Origin: Martinezella dioscoreae
GTDB lineage: Bacteria > Pseudomonadota > Alphaproteobacteria > Rhizobiales > Rhizobiaceae
DNA: 64,000 nt
Assembly: GCF_009176305.1 (NCBI RefSeq)
Contig: NZ_BLAJ01000003.1
Span: forward strand, 434,001-498,000
Reading direction: 5' to 3'
Under the pieces are notes generated by a model, which made no database searches, was not told the origin of the DNA, and worked only from the letters and a program-made list of their open reading frames with translations. The number at the start of each line of letters is the position of its first letter. The first letter of the stretch is position 1. Made by a program: the position numbers and the translations under genes. This document shows positions 53,559-61,501 of the stretch, piece after piece.

Positions 53559-55337
53559 TCAGGCTAGTGCGGCGCGGGCGGCTTCGAGGCTGGATGCGCC
53601 GGCGATGACCCGATCAGAGAGAGCGGCGGTCTCGGCCAGAAGATTTTCGGCAGCGAACCGGCAGAGTGCGATGCGCTTGATGCCTTCGCCGTCGCCTGCA
53701 TCGGCAAGGCCACCCTTGGCAAGATACGAGCCGGTCAGCACCAGGCCGAAAAGCCGCTGGTAAGGCGTGGCGCCCGCCAGAGCTTCGGCAACGGCGCCTT
53801 CTGCCTGTTTCGACAGGAGCCATTCGCTCGTCTTTTCGAGATCGGCAATGGCTGCCTGCAGCCGCGGCGCCGTTTCACCGAAGCCTTCGAGATTGGATTT
53901 CGCGACACTATCGGCAATCTCACGCAGTTCGGCAATGACGCCGCGCACATGATCGCCATTGCCGATTGTCAGCTTGCGCGTCACCAGATCGATCGCCTGG
54001 ATGCCGTTGGTGCCCTCGTAGATCGGTGCGATGCGCACATCGCGCAGCAGGCGTGCTGCCCCCGTCTCCTCGATGAAGCCCATGCCGCCATGAACCTGTA
54101 TGCCAAGCGATGCGGCATCGACGCCGGCATCGGTGGAAAAGGATTTGGCGATCGGCGTCAGCAATGCTGCACGCTCCTGCCAATATTTCGCCCTCTCGGG
54201 ATCGCGATGCGACATGTCGATCGCCTGTGCACAGGCGTAGCAGATCGCGCGCCCCCCTTGAGTCAGGGCTTTCATCGTCAGCAGCATACGCGCGACATCG
54301 GGATGCTCGATGATGGGGCTCATGCCTGATACGGCCGTGCCCGGCGCGCGGCCCTGGGTGCGCTCCCGGCTATAGGCGATGGCCTTCTGGGTTGCCGCTT
54401 CCGCAATCGCCACGCCCTGAATGCCGACAGCCAATCTGGCATTGTTCATCATCGTGAACATGCAGGCGAGGCCCTTGTTCTCCTCGCCCACCAGCCAGCC
54501 GACGGCGCCCTTTTCCGCACCATATTTGCCATCGCCATAGATCATCGTGCAGGTCGGTGAACCATGGATGCCGAGCTTATGTTCCAGCGAATGCACGAAA
54601 AGATCGTTGCGGGCGCCGAGCGAACCATCCTCATTCACAAGGAATTTCGGCACGAGAAACAGCGAAATGCCGCGCGTGCCGGCCGGCGCATCCGGAAGGC
54701 GGGCGAGAACGAGATGGATGATGTTCTCGGTCGCTTCGTGATCGCCCCAGGTGATGAAAATCTTCTGGCCGAAGATGCGATAGGTGCCGTCATCGCGGCG
54801 TTCGGCGCGGGAGCGCAGAGCGCCGACATCGGAACCCGCATGCGGCTCCGTCAGGTTCATGGTCCCCGTCCACTCGCCCGAGACGAGCTTTGCCAGATAT
54901 GTCTTCTTGAGGTCTTCGCTGCCGTGAGCCCGCAGCGCTTCGACCGCTCCCATGGTCAGCGTCGGCGCGAGGCCGAAGGCCATCGAGGCGGAATTCCACA
55001 TTTCCAGCGTCGCGATGTTCAGCATGTGCGGCAGACCCTGCCCACCGAACTCCTCGGGCGCGGTCAGGCCATTCCAACCGCCAGCGATCCAGTCGCGGTA
55101 GAGCTTCTCCCAGCCATCGGGAAGAACCACCTTGCCATCCGCCAGCCTTGCGCCTTGCTTATCGCCATTCTCGGCAAGCGGCTCCACCTCTTCGCCGGCG
55201 AAACGCCCGGCTTCCGACAGGATGGCATCGACAAGATCGGTGCTGAGATCGCCGAGAACGCCCTCTTCCATGGCGCGCTCCATGCCAACGACATGTTTCA
55301 GGGTGAACGCGATTTCTTCGACAGGCGCCTTGTACAT
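53559..55337 (-). CDS. acyl-CoA dehydrogenase (DmdC-like long form)
   Basis: This 592-residue flavoprotein starts MYKAPVEEIAFTLKHVVGME, the opening of long-form acyl-CoA dehydrogenases that include 3-methylmercaptopropionyl-CoA dehydrogenase (DmdC) and related enzymes. Typical FAD/substrate phrases MNLTEPHAGSDVGALRS, FITWGDHEATENIIHLVLA and GGMGFIEETGAARLLRD are seen. GGAGGAAA precedes the ATG. With the downstream crotonase the pair resembles DmdC/DmdD, but general fatty-acid or branched-acid use is equally possible. A LiuR-like operator lies about 80 bases upstream. Confidence 0.9.
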   Translation of the reverse strand: MYKAPVEEIAFTLKHVVGMERAMEEGVLGDLSTDLVDAILSEAGRFAGEEVEPLAENGDKQGARLADGKVVLPDGWEKLYRDWIAGGWNGLTAPEEFGGQGLPHMLNIATLEMWNSASMAFGLAPTLTMGAVEALRAHGSEDLKKTYLAKLVSGEWTGTMNLTEPHAGSDVGALRSRAERRDDGTYRIFGQKIFITWGDHEATENIIHLVLARLPDAPAGTRGISLFLVPKFLVNEDGSLGARNDLFVHSLEHKLGIHGSPTCTMIYGDGKYGAEKGAVGWLVGEENKGLACMFTMMNNARLAVGIQGVAIAEAATQKAIAYSRERTQGRAPGTAVSGMSPIIEHPDVARMLLTMKALTQGGRAICYACAQAIDMSHRDPERAKYWQERAALLTPIAKSFSTDAGVDAASLGIQVHGGMGFIEETGAARLLRDVRIAPIYEGTNGIQAIDLVTRKLTIGNGDHVRGVIAELREIADSVAKSNLEGFGETAPRLQAAIADLEKTSEWLLSKQAEGAVAEALAGATPYQRLFGLVLTGSYLAKGGLADAGDGEGIKRIALCRFAAENLLAETAALSDRVIAGASSLEAARAALA

Positions 55338-55417
55338 GATGATTTCCTCCGGATCGATGCTAGCGATGGCCCGCCTCATCCGGACCATCGGCCATTTGTG
55401 GTTATAGCTAGTTTATT

Positions 55418-55433
55418 TTTACGTAAACGTCAA
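55418..55433 (-). promoter_or_regulatory. LiuR-like (MerR-family) operator upstream of the acyl-CoA dehydrogenase
   Basis: On the minus strand TTGACGTTTACGTAAA is a 7-2-7 imperfect dyad, close to the site recognised by LiuR-type MerR regulators of branched-chain amino acid and fatty-acid degradation. It overlaps a TTGACG that could be a -35 element, with CTATAA 20 bases further on, the long spacer typical of MerR-controlled promoters. Regulator and binding are inferred; no liuR is in the window. Confidence 0.5.
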
Positions 55434-55626
55434 TTTTCTCAAATTGCAGGAAGCATCGATTTCCATCGTCTCGCGAACCCGAACGTGACATGCGTCTTAC
55501 GCGTGCCGAGCGGCCGTGACATCGCCGCCTATATCCGCGATTATTCCGCCAAAGCAGCGACTTGCATAAACAATCGTCATGAACGAAGACTAAGGCAACT
55601 GTTCAGACAATGCGAATGATGCCCCC

Positions 55627-56628
55627 ATGAACACGCTCACGTCAGCCAACACCATACCAGGCTTTATCTGGGCATACCGTCTCCGTCCCGGCGAAACCAA
55701 GCCGGAGCGCCTACCTGACGATACCGATCGTTCGAGGCTGTTCGGCGACGACGGCTTTCTCTGGCTGCATCTCAATCTCGTGGATGCCCGGGTGCCGGCC
55801 TTCCTCGAGGATGCGCCGGGGCTGAACGAAGCCGCCCGCATAGCGCTGACCACGCATGAGACACATGCAACGATTACGGTCGACGAACAGATGCTTTTCG
55901 GCACATTGGTCGACTTCCAGCGCGACTTTGCCCACAACACCCACGACATCGGCTGGCTGCATTTCGCACTGACCGATCGCCTGCTGATAACAACCCGGCT
56001 GCAGCCGCTGCGCAGCCTGGACAGGACCCGGGTGCTGATCGAAAAAAACGCCGCACGATTTTCCAATCCCGTTGATATTTTCGAGCTGATCGTCGTCGAG
56101 TTCCAACGAACCCTGATCTCCGTCGTCATCGAAATCAGCGAAGAGCTGAATGGCATTGAGGATTTCGTCCACGGCAATACGTCGCGCGACGAGCGTGCCA
56201 AGCTGCCGCCCATCCGCAGGACGATCGTGCGCCTGCATCGCCATCTGCGGACCGTTCTCTCGTTGATGCGCCACGCCGCTGCCTCCGACGACGAGGAAAT
56301 GCCGCTCGGCTTCGAGGATGTCGCCGGCCGGCTGACGGGACGCCTCGAAGCGGTCGAGCACGACGTCTATGCACTGCAGGAACGGGCAAGGCTGCTGCAC
56401 GAAGAGATCGATTCGAAGCTTGCCTCCGAGATCAATCGGCATCTCTACATCCTGTCGATCATGACCGCGTTTCTGCTGCCGCCGACGCTGGTGACCGGAT
56501 TCTTCGGCATGAACACATCAGGGTTGCCGCTGGCAAGCGGTGCAAGTGGCACCGGATACGCGGTTGGCTTCATCATCGCCTCCATGCTGCTGGCATGGTG
56601 GCTACTCAAGCGGGTCAATATTCTCTGA
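55627..56628 (+). CDS. CorA/ZntB family divalent cation transporter
   Basis: This 333-residue protein is a CorA-superfamily transporter: a long soluble N-terminal alpha/beta domain, then a helix leading to two C-terminal membrane helices with the pore motif GMN (FFGMNTSGLPL). ZntB-like exporters share this loop; the substrate (Mg, Zn or Co) is not certain. Its ATG follows the acyl-CoA dehydrogenase's divergent promoter region. Confidence 0.9.
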   Translation: MNTLTSANTIPGFIWAYRLRPGETKPERLPDDTDRSRLFGDDGFLWLHLNLVDARVPAFLEDAPGLNEAARIALTTHETHATITVDEQMLFGTLVDFQRDFAHNTHDIGWLHFALTDRLLITTRLQPLRSLDRTRVLIEKNAARFSNPVDIFELIVVEFQRTLISVVIEISEELNGIEDFVHGNTSRDERAKLPPIRRTIVRLHRHLRTVLSLMRHAAASDDEEMPLGFEDVAGRLTGRLEAVEHDVYALQERARLLHEEIDSKLASEINRHLYILSIMTAFLLPPTLVTGFFGMNTSGLPLASGASGTGYAVGFIIASMLLAWWLLKRVNIL

Positions 56629-56640
56629 CGTCAAAGCATG

Positions 56641-56672
56641 AAAAAGCCGTCCGGCGAAAAACCGGACGGCTT
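56641..56672 (-). terminator. Rho-independent terminator of the BA14K gene
   Basis: AGCCGTCCGG and CCGGACGGCT form a near-perfect stem with a seven-base loop, and a run of five T follows on the minus strand. It lies between convergent corA and the BA14K gene. Confidence 0.85.
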
Positions 56673-56697
56673 GCATTTGTCGTTCTGAAATTGCCGC

Positions 56698-57171
56698 TTA
56701 GAAATACGGCGAATAGCACTGACGGCGCGGGCCGGAATTCGGCTGGAAGGTATTGTCGTAAGCGCGATAGGAGCGGTAGCGCGACTCGCACCAGGCGACA
56801 TGGCGCGGGTTGATGCCCGCGGACGGAGCCGGAGCCGGCTCATAGTAACGCGGTTGGCTGGCGATCGCGCCGCCGATCAGCGCGCCTGCGCCGAAGGCAG
56901 CCAGCGGGAACCAATAGCCGTCATGATAGCGATAGCCATGACGATACCCTCGATAACCACGATAGCCGCCATACCAGCCGCGGCGGTAGTAGCCACCATG
57001 GCGCCACTGCACCTGTTCGACATTACCAGGCGCGGCCTGGGTGGGTGCGGACTGTTTTACGATCGGTGCGGCCGGCATCTGCATGGCAAAAGACGGTGTG
57101 AAGCTCGTCATGGCGACGGCAGCCGTTAAGGCGACTGTCGCGATTTTTGCACGGAAACCAAGCATTTTCAT
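56698..57171 (-). CDS. BA14K-like exported protein
   Basis: This 157-residue exported protein has a signal peptide (cleaved near SFAMQ), a Gly/Tyr/Arg-rich middle ([20 protein letters not shown]), a hydrophobic [12 protein letters not shown] segment, and the C-terminal BA14K signature [22 protein letters not shown]14K was described in Brucella as an immunoreactive, lectin-like protein; rhizobia carry several. Three in-frame ATGs (57177, 57171, 57165) are close; 57171 is chosen for its spacing to AGGGA. Confidence 0.88.
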   Translation of the reverse strand: MKMLGFRAKIATVALTAAVAMTSFTPSFAMQMPAAPIVKQSAPTQAAPGNVEQVQWRHGGYYRRGWYGGYRGYRGYRHGYRYHDGYWFPLAAFGAGALIGGAIASQPRYYEPAPAPSAGINPRHVAWCESRYRSYRAYDNTFQPNSGPRRQCYSPYF

Positions 57172-57373
57172 CTCCATTCCCTGGTTCGACTTGATACTCA
57201 AGCCTGTAGCGTTTCATGTCGGGAATGCTTCCCGAGCAAGGTTTCGCCGCCTGCTTCGTCGCATATCCGAATAGACGGCAAGAAACGCGGCAGCGCGTTA
57301 TTTAGTTCCTCAAATCCCTACCGATTTAAGGAGTTACGAGGGGCTCCACGATGAACTTATAGTGATTGCTTTC

Positions 57374-57390
57374 TTAACCCAAGATTAACC
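57374..57390 (+). promoter_or_regulatory. CtrA-type operator before the GH25 gene
   Basis: TTAACC-CAAGA-TTAACC is a perfect direct repeat that fits the CtrA consensus TTAA-N7-TTAA, 21 bases before the ATG of the GH25-like gene. CtrA is the master cell-cycle regulator of alphaproteobacteria. The position so near the start could mean repression or a promoter overlapping the site. The motif is seen; the regulation is inferred. Confidence 0.7.
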
Positions 57391-57411
57391 AGCAATCCTT
57401 ACTATTATTTC

Positions 57412-58422
57412 ATGAAAGGATACCGAAAGAGTAACCTCCTCATTTACAGCTTGCTGACGATCCTGGCCCTGATGGGGCCGGTCTCAAAGCCTTCGGCCGG
57501 CGAAAGCCAGCCCTGGGGCGATCCGAAAAACGCCCTGATTGTCGATGCTTACGAGCTGAACACCATCGACTGGACCGCGTTTCTGCAGGACAAACGGATA
57601 GCCGGCTTCATCTCCAAGGCGTCCGACGGACTTCCTGAAAGCTTCAGTTGCACAGGCGACCATGGCGGCGATACGGTGGCCCATTGCAGGACGATGTGGC
57701 GCAAATACGCAGTTAGCCGCGAACTGTTTCAAACCCGCCGCATGCTGGCAAAGACGAATGGCCTGTTATGGGGCGCCTATCATCTGGGGCGCCCGGGCAA
57801 TCCGATCGATCAAGCCAATCATTTTCTCGACTACGCCAATCCTCAGCCCGATGAACTGATGGTGCTCGATATCGACGGCATGGACACGACGCAGTTCATG
57901 TCGCTGGATGACGCGCAGATCTACGTCGCCCACATCAAGGTCAGAACCGGGCGCTACCCCATTCTCTACGTCAATCACAACACGGCGCGATACATAGCCG
58001 ACCATCGCGGCACCTATCCGCTGCTGTCGCGGCTGCCCTTGTGGTATGCGCGCTACAAGCCTGATGTCAAAGGCACTTTTCCACTCGGCAACTGGGACAA
58101 TTATGCCATCTGGCAGTTCGCTTCTTCAGACAATTGCTCGGAGAAAAGCTGCCCCTATCGCGTGCCGGGCACGCTCACCGATATCGACGTCAATGTCGTG
58201 CCGATGACGAAGATTCAGCTTGCCAAGATCTGGCCGCAAGGTGATCTCCTGCCGGCCAAACCCCTGCCCGCGCCGGACGTGACGATCGCGCTCGCACAGA
58301 TGTGCAGCGGGCCGCGGCAGACGCTCGTTTCGCTCATGGCCGACGTCGACCCAGTCGTCACTGCCTCGACCCCGCAATCGAAGCCGGTCGAGATCAACGA
58401 GCTGAATTACCAGGATTTCTAG
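57412..58422 (+). CDS. GH25-like exported lysozyme-type protein
   Basis: This 336-residue protein has a signal peptide (cleaved near PSAGE) and a glycoside hydrolase family 25 barrel: VDAYELNTIDWTAFL (Asp45), GAYHLGRPGNPIDQANHFL, VLDIDGM, and LPLWYARY and WQFASS. GH25 enzymes cleave the glycan of peptidoglycan using a DxE pair; here residues 153-155 are D-I-D, with Asp in place of the Glu. Activity may be altered or reduced. A CtrA-type site lies directly upstream, so cell-cycle control of a wall-acting protein is plausible. Confidence 0.82.
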   Translation: MKGYRKSNLLIYSLLTILALMGPVSKPSAGESQPWGDPKNALIVDAYELNTIDWTAFLQDKRIAGFISKASDGLPESFSCTGDHGGDTVAHCRTMWRKYAVSRELFQTRRMLAKTNGLLWGAYHLGRPGNPIDQANHFLDYANPQPDELMVLDIDGMDTTQFMSLDDAQIYVAHIKVRTGRYPILYVNHNTARYIADHRGTYPLLSRLPLWYARYKPDVKGTFPLGNWDNYAIWQFASSDNCSEKSCPYRVPGTLTDIDVNVVPMTKIQLAKIWPQGDLLPAKPLPAPDVTIALAQMCSGPRQTLVSLMADVDPVVTASTPQSKPVEINELNYQDF

Positions 58423-58516
58423 AGTATCTTCGCTTTTCCTCGAATCGCGAAAACGCTCTATCTTCTTGTTTGTTTACGCATTCCGGACGGAAAACCGCTG
58501 CGTACCTGGAAATGTT
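58423..58516. repeat. rhizobial intergenic palindromic repeat, copy 3
   Basis: The gap between the GH25 gene and the reductase gene holds TCTTCGCTTTTCCTCGAATC, GCGAAAACGCTCT and then CGCATTCCGGACGGAAAACC, with the core AAAACCGCTGC (58492-58502 region) shared with the copies at 16403 and 33508. It looks like another unit of the dispersed mosaic repeat. Confidence 0.7.
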
Positions 58517-59605
58517 CTACGCCTCGATCTGCACATCCGTCTTCGGGCGCGAACAGCAGGCGAGGATGTAGCCCTCGTCGATTTCGTCATCGAGGATGCC
58601 GCCATTGTGGCTCATCTCGACTTCGCCGGAGAGCTTCATGACCCGGCATGTGCCGCAAAGACCGGATTCGCAGGCCGCGCCGATGCGCACGCCGGCGCCA
58701 CGGGCCGCCTGAAGCACGGTCTGGCCCGCTGCGCAGACGACATCCTTGCCGGCCATGGTGAAACGGATCGTGGTTGCGGCCTCGCCCGATGCATCATCGG
58801 AAACCTCTGCGAGCGGTGTCGCCGCATTGGCCGGCTGGAAGCTTTCCTGATGGTAGCGCGACATGTCGAAGCCATGGGCTTCGAGCATGGAGCGCACGGC
58901 GTCCATGAAGACTTCCGGGCCGCAGCAGAAGATCGTCCGGTCCATGAAATCCGGCGCCAGCAGACCGATCTTCGCCTTGTCGATGCGGCCCTTCAAACCC
59001 GACCAGAGATCGGTGCGGCCGCAACCCTCGACGATGAAGCCGAGGTTGAGGTTCGGCATGAAGCGGGCGAGATATTCGAGCTCGGAACGGAAGATGATAT
59101 CCGTCGGGCTGCGCGAACAGTTGACAAAGGTAATGTCAGACAGTGGTGCGATATCGGACATATACCGCGTCATCGCCATCATCGGCGTGATCCCGGAGCC
59201 GGCCGAGACGAAGAGATATTTCTCGCCGGGATGGCGGATATGGCTGAAATCGCCGAGCGGGCCGAAAGCCTTGATGCGCATGCCGGGCTTCAGGTTCTCG
59301 AACATCCAGCGCGTGCCGATGCTATCCTTCTGCGCTTTCACCGTCACGGCGACCGAGAAGGGCCGCGACGGCGTCGACGACAGCGTATAGGTGCGCATGA
59401 CCGGCTCCGGAGCCGTCGGCAGCTCCAGCGTCACGAACTGTCCCGGCAGATAGCGGAACCAGTTGTCCTTGTCGGAGCGGAACGTGAAGGTCATCACGTC
59501 GGGCGCTTCGGGCGTTGCCGAAAGGCATTCGAGCACATGCTGCCTGTCATTCCAGGGCTGCATCTGGTCGAGGTGTCGATGCGGGTAGGAGACGGTCATG
59601 TTCAT
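58517..59605 (-). CDS. flavin/2Fe-2S oxidoreductase, GbcB-like reductase of the Rieske oxygenase
   Basis: This 362-residue electron-transfer protein has an FAD domain (TFRSDKDNWFRYLPGQFVTL, RTYTLSSTPS), an NAD(P) domain (FVSAGSGITPMMAMTRYMS, FCCGPEVFMDAV) and a C-terminal plant-type ferredoxin with CESGLCGTC and a final Cys in ILACCS. This is the reductase architecture of GbcB, which serves the Rieske monooxygenase GbcA in glycine betaine demethylation; it is also labelled hybrid-cluster oxidoreductase in databases. It starts two bases after the oxygenase stop, so the two are coexpressed, and both sit under the cobalamin riboswitch. Confidence 0.88.
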   Translation of the reverse strand: MNMTVSYPHRHLDQMQPWNDRQHVLECLSATPEAPDVMTFTFRSDKDNWFRYLPGQFVTLELPTAPEPVMRTYTLSSTPSRPFSVAVTVKAQKDSIGTRWMFENLKPGMRIKAFGPLGDFSHIRHPGEKYLFVSAGSGITPMMAMTRYMSDIAPLSDITFVNCSRSPTDIIFRSELEYLARFMPNLNLGFIVEGCGRTDLWSGLKGRIDKAKIGLLAPDFMDRTIFCCGPEVFMDAVRSMLEAHGFDMSRYHQESFQPANAATPLAEVSDDASGEAATTIRFTMAGKDVVCAAGQTVLQAARGAGVRIGAACESGLCGTCRVMKLSGEVEMSHNGGILDDEIDEGYILACCSRPKTDVQIEA

Positions 59606-59607
59606 AC

Positions 59608-60852
59608 TCAGGCAACCGCAGACAGCTTGGCCTGGTCGCCCTGCAGCCGGTTGATCATGAACGTCGTGTACCATTCGACGAACTGCATGACTCCCCCTTC
59701 ATGGACCTCCGAATAGGGACCGGGCTCATAGGCCGGCGAGCGGATGCCGAAGGCGTTTTCCTCGACGATGCGACGGTCCTGGTCGTTGGTTTCGGTCCAG
59801 ACGTGGGTCAGCTCTTCCAGATTGTAGTCGACACCTTCGACGGCATCCTTATGGACGAGCCACTTCGTGGTGACGGCGGTTTCCTCGGCGCTGATCGGCA
59901 GGACACGGAAGGAAATCGCGTGGTCGCCGAGCATGTGGTTCCACGTCGTCGGGTAGTGGAACAGCAGCATGGTGCCGATGCCGTTGATCGTCACGTCAGA
60001 TGAAAGCGGCCGCCTGACGGCATTCTGGCCGGACATGGTGTAGCTCTCGGCCCCTTCGATCAGCGGCATGCGGGCGGCGCGGAACTGTCCATCCGGCGAG
60101 ATCTTGAACTCGCTCGGCAGGCCGGCAGCTTCGCAGCGCTGCCAGTGTTCAGCGATAACGGGGTCATTCATCGCGCCCTGCACGCCGGTGACGGTCGGAG
60201 CTTCCGGGAAGGTGCGGCAAAGTTCGGGGTGATTAGCCGCGCAATGGTAGCATTCGCGGTTGTTTTCCCAGACGAGTTTCCAGTTGCCCTTTTCGATAAT
60301 GGTGCTCTGGAAGGCGACCTTGGCTTCGCTGATGCGATGCGGCGCCATGTAGGGCTCGATCGTCGCACGAACCGGGGCGAAATCGGGAGCGTTCTGCGCG
60401 AGGCAGATGAAGATATAACCGCCGACGCTTTCGCAGTGAACCGGCTTCAGCGAATACTGGCTCTTATCGAAATCCTCCGCCATCTGGCGGGCAAAGAGCA
60501 GCGAGCCGTCAAGTTCGTAGGTCCACTGATGATAGGGGCAGACGAGCTTTGCCGAGGAGCCGCGCTCCGTCGTGCAGACGCGTGAGCCGCGATGGCGACA
60601 GCTATTGTGGAAAGCGCGGATGACCTGATCGCGGCCGCGGACGATGACGACGGGATAATCGCCGATCTGGACAGTGAAATAGTTGCCCGCACGCGGCACT
60701 TCGCAATCGTGGCCGATGAAGAGCCAATCGCGATAGTAGATCGTCTCCATGTCGAGCTTGAAGTAATCCTGATCGGTGTAGAAGGGTTGCTCCAGGCTGA
60801 AACCCGTCCGGTGGTTCTTCAGTTGCCGCAGAACTTTGCTGCCGATGTCCAT
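59608..60852 (-). CDS. Rieske 2Fe-2S oxygenase, GbcA-like (glycine betaine monooxygenase type)
   Basis: This 414-residue oxygenase has a Rieske site CRHRGSRVC ... CPYHQWTY (C-x-H, C-x2-H) and the mononuclear iron site in ENNRECYHCAANHPEL. It is an aromatic ring-hydroxylating-type alpha subunit, most like glycine betaine monooxygenase GbcA, which removes a methyl group as formaldehyde. Substrate is not proven; stachydrine or carnitine-like quaternary amines are alternatives. The ATG at 60852 has AAGGATAGG upstream. A cobalamin riboswitch lies about 100 bases upstream on the same strand and is the likely regulator. Confidence 0.85.
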   Translation of the reverse strand: MDIGSKVLRQLKNHRTGFSLEQPFYTDQDYFKLDMETIYYRDWLFIGHDCEVPRAGNYFTVQIGDYPVVIVRGRDQVIRAFHNSCRHRGSRVCTTERGSSAKLVCPYHQWTYELDGSLLFARQMAEDFDKSQYSLKPVHCESVGGYIFICLAQNAPDFAPVRATIEPYMAPHRISEAKVAFQSTIIEKGNWKLVWENNRECYHCAANHPELCRTFPEAPTVTGVQGAMNDPVIAEHWQRCEAAGLPSEFKISPDGQFRAARMPLIEGAESYTMSGQNAVRRPLSSDVTINGIGTMLLFHYPTTWNHMLGDHAISFRVLPISAEETAVTTKWLVHKDAVEGVDYNLEELTHVWTETNDQDRRIVEENAFGIRSPAYEPGPYSEVHEGGVMQFVEWYTTFMINRLQGDQAKLSAVA

Positions 60853-60952
60853 TTGCCTATCCTTAGCAGTACCAGGAGGCGGGCAAAGGACATGCACGGC
60901 CGATTGGGAGCGGCCAAAAGCAATGTCCCGACCACCCGCCGCGGTCAGTAAA

Positions 60953-61145
60953 CCTATGTGCCCAAGGCTGGTTTCCGGGCTCTGGAGCGGCCCTGTTTCC
61001 AGAGCCCCATGGCACCTTCCCAGGTCGATCGACCCAGTGGCTTTATCCGCCATGCCTCACTCCACCACCGTTGCGGGGGCAGCGCCGGATTTTGACCGGC
61101 TTCCCAATTCTCCGTCTCCCTAGCGGACGGCACCTTGAGATTGAT
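60953..61145 (-). ncRNA. cobalamin (vitamin B12) riboswitch
   Basis: On the minus strand all conserved blocks occur in order: AAGGTGCC, then GGGAAGCCGGTCAAAATCC, the invariant GCTGCCCCCGCAACGGT, GCCACTGGG, GGGAAGGTGCC, a variable hairpin (GGGCTCTGGA with TCCAGAGCCC), and the closing GAGCCCGGAAACCAGCC and GGGCAC, whose end pairs with the opening GTGCC. This fits the Cobalamin element well. The downstream genes are the Rieske oxygenase and its reductase. No T-run terminator is visible in the roughly 100 bases that follow, so control is more likely at translation initiation. Confidence 0.94.
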
Positions 61146-61501
61146 GGCATCATAGCTCCCGGCTCCGCCAGCCGCTGCGCTGCAATGCGACATCGGCTCC
61201 GAAATTGACGACAGGCGAAACGGGGCGCCGGGACGGTTGCATATCATGAAGATATTGGAAGGTGATTCAATCATTTAGTCGCCCGCGCGAAAGCTGGCCT
61301 GAGCATCGCATTTGCATTCTGCTAATGACGCTTTATTCTGATTGCGACAAGCCCGCGAGCGGCCGCTAATCAGGAGAATAAGTGGGCGGCGGAGAGCGCC
61401 TGCAGAGTCGGTAGCGGTAGTCTTGGCTCAGGCGCGATCAAGCTCGGCTCAAGCTCCGTAATCCATCATGTTCCCCAAAGAGTTTTATAGCGAGATCCGG
61501 C
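61146..61501. other. 356-base gap upstream of the riboswitch and of the next gene
   Basis: This divergent region should hold the promoter of the riboswitch transcript (minus) and of the downstream conserved gene (plus). I see no gene, RNA or strong repeat in it. A TATGAT lies at about 61151-61156 on the minus strand, just before the aptamer, but no convincing -35 partner was found. Confidence 0.5.
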
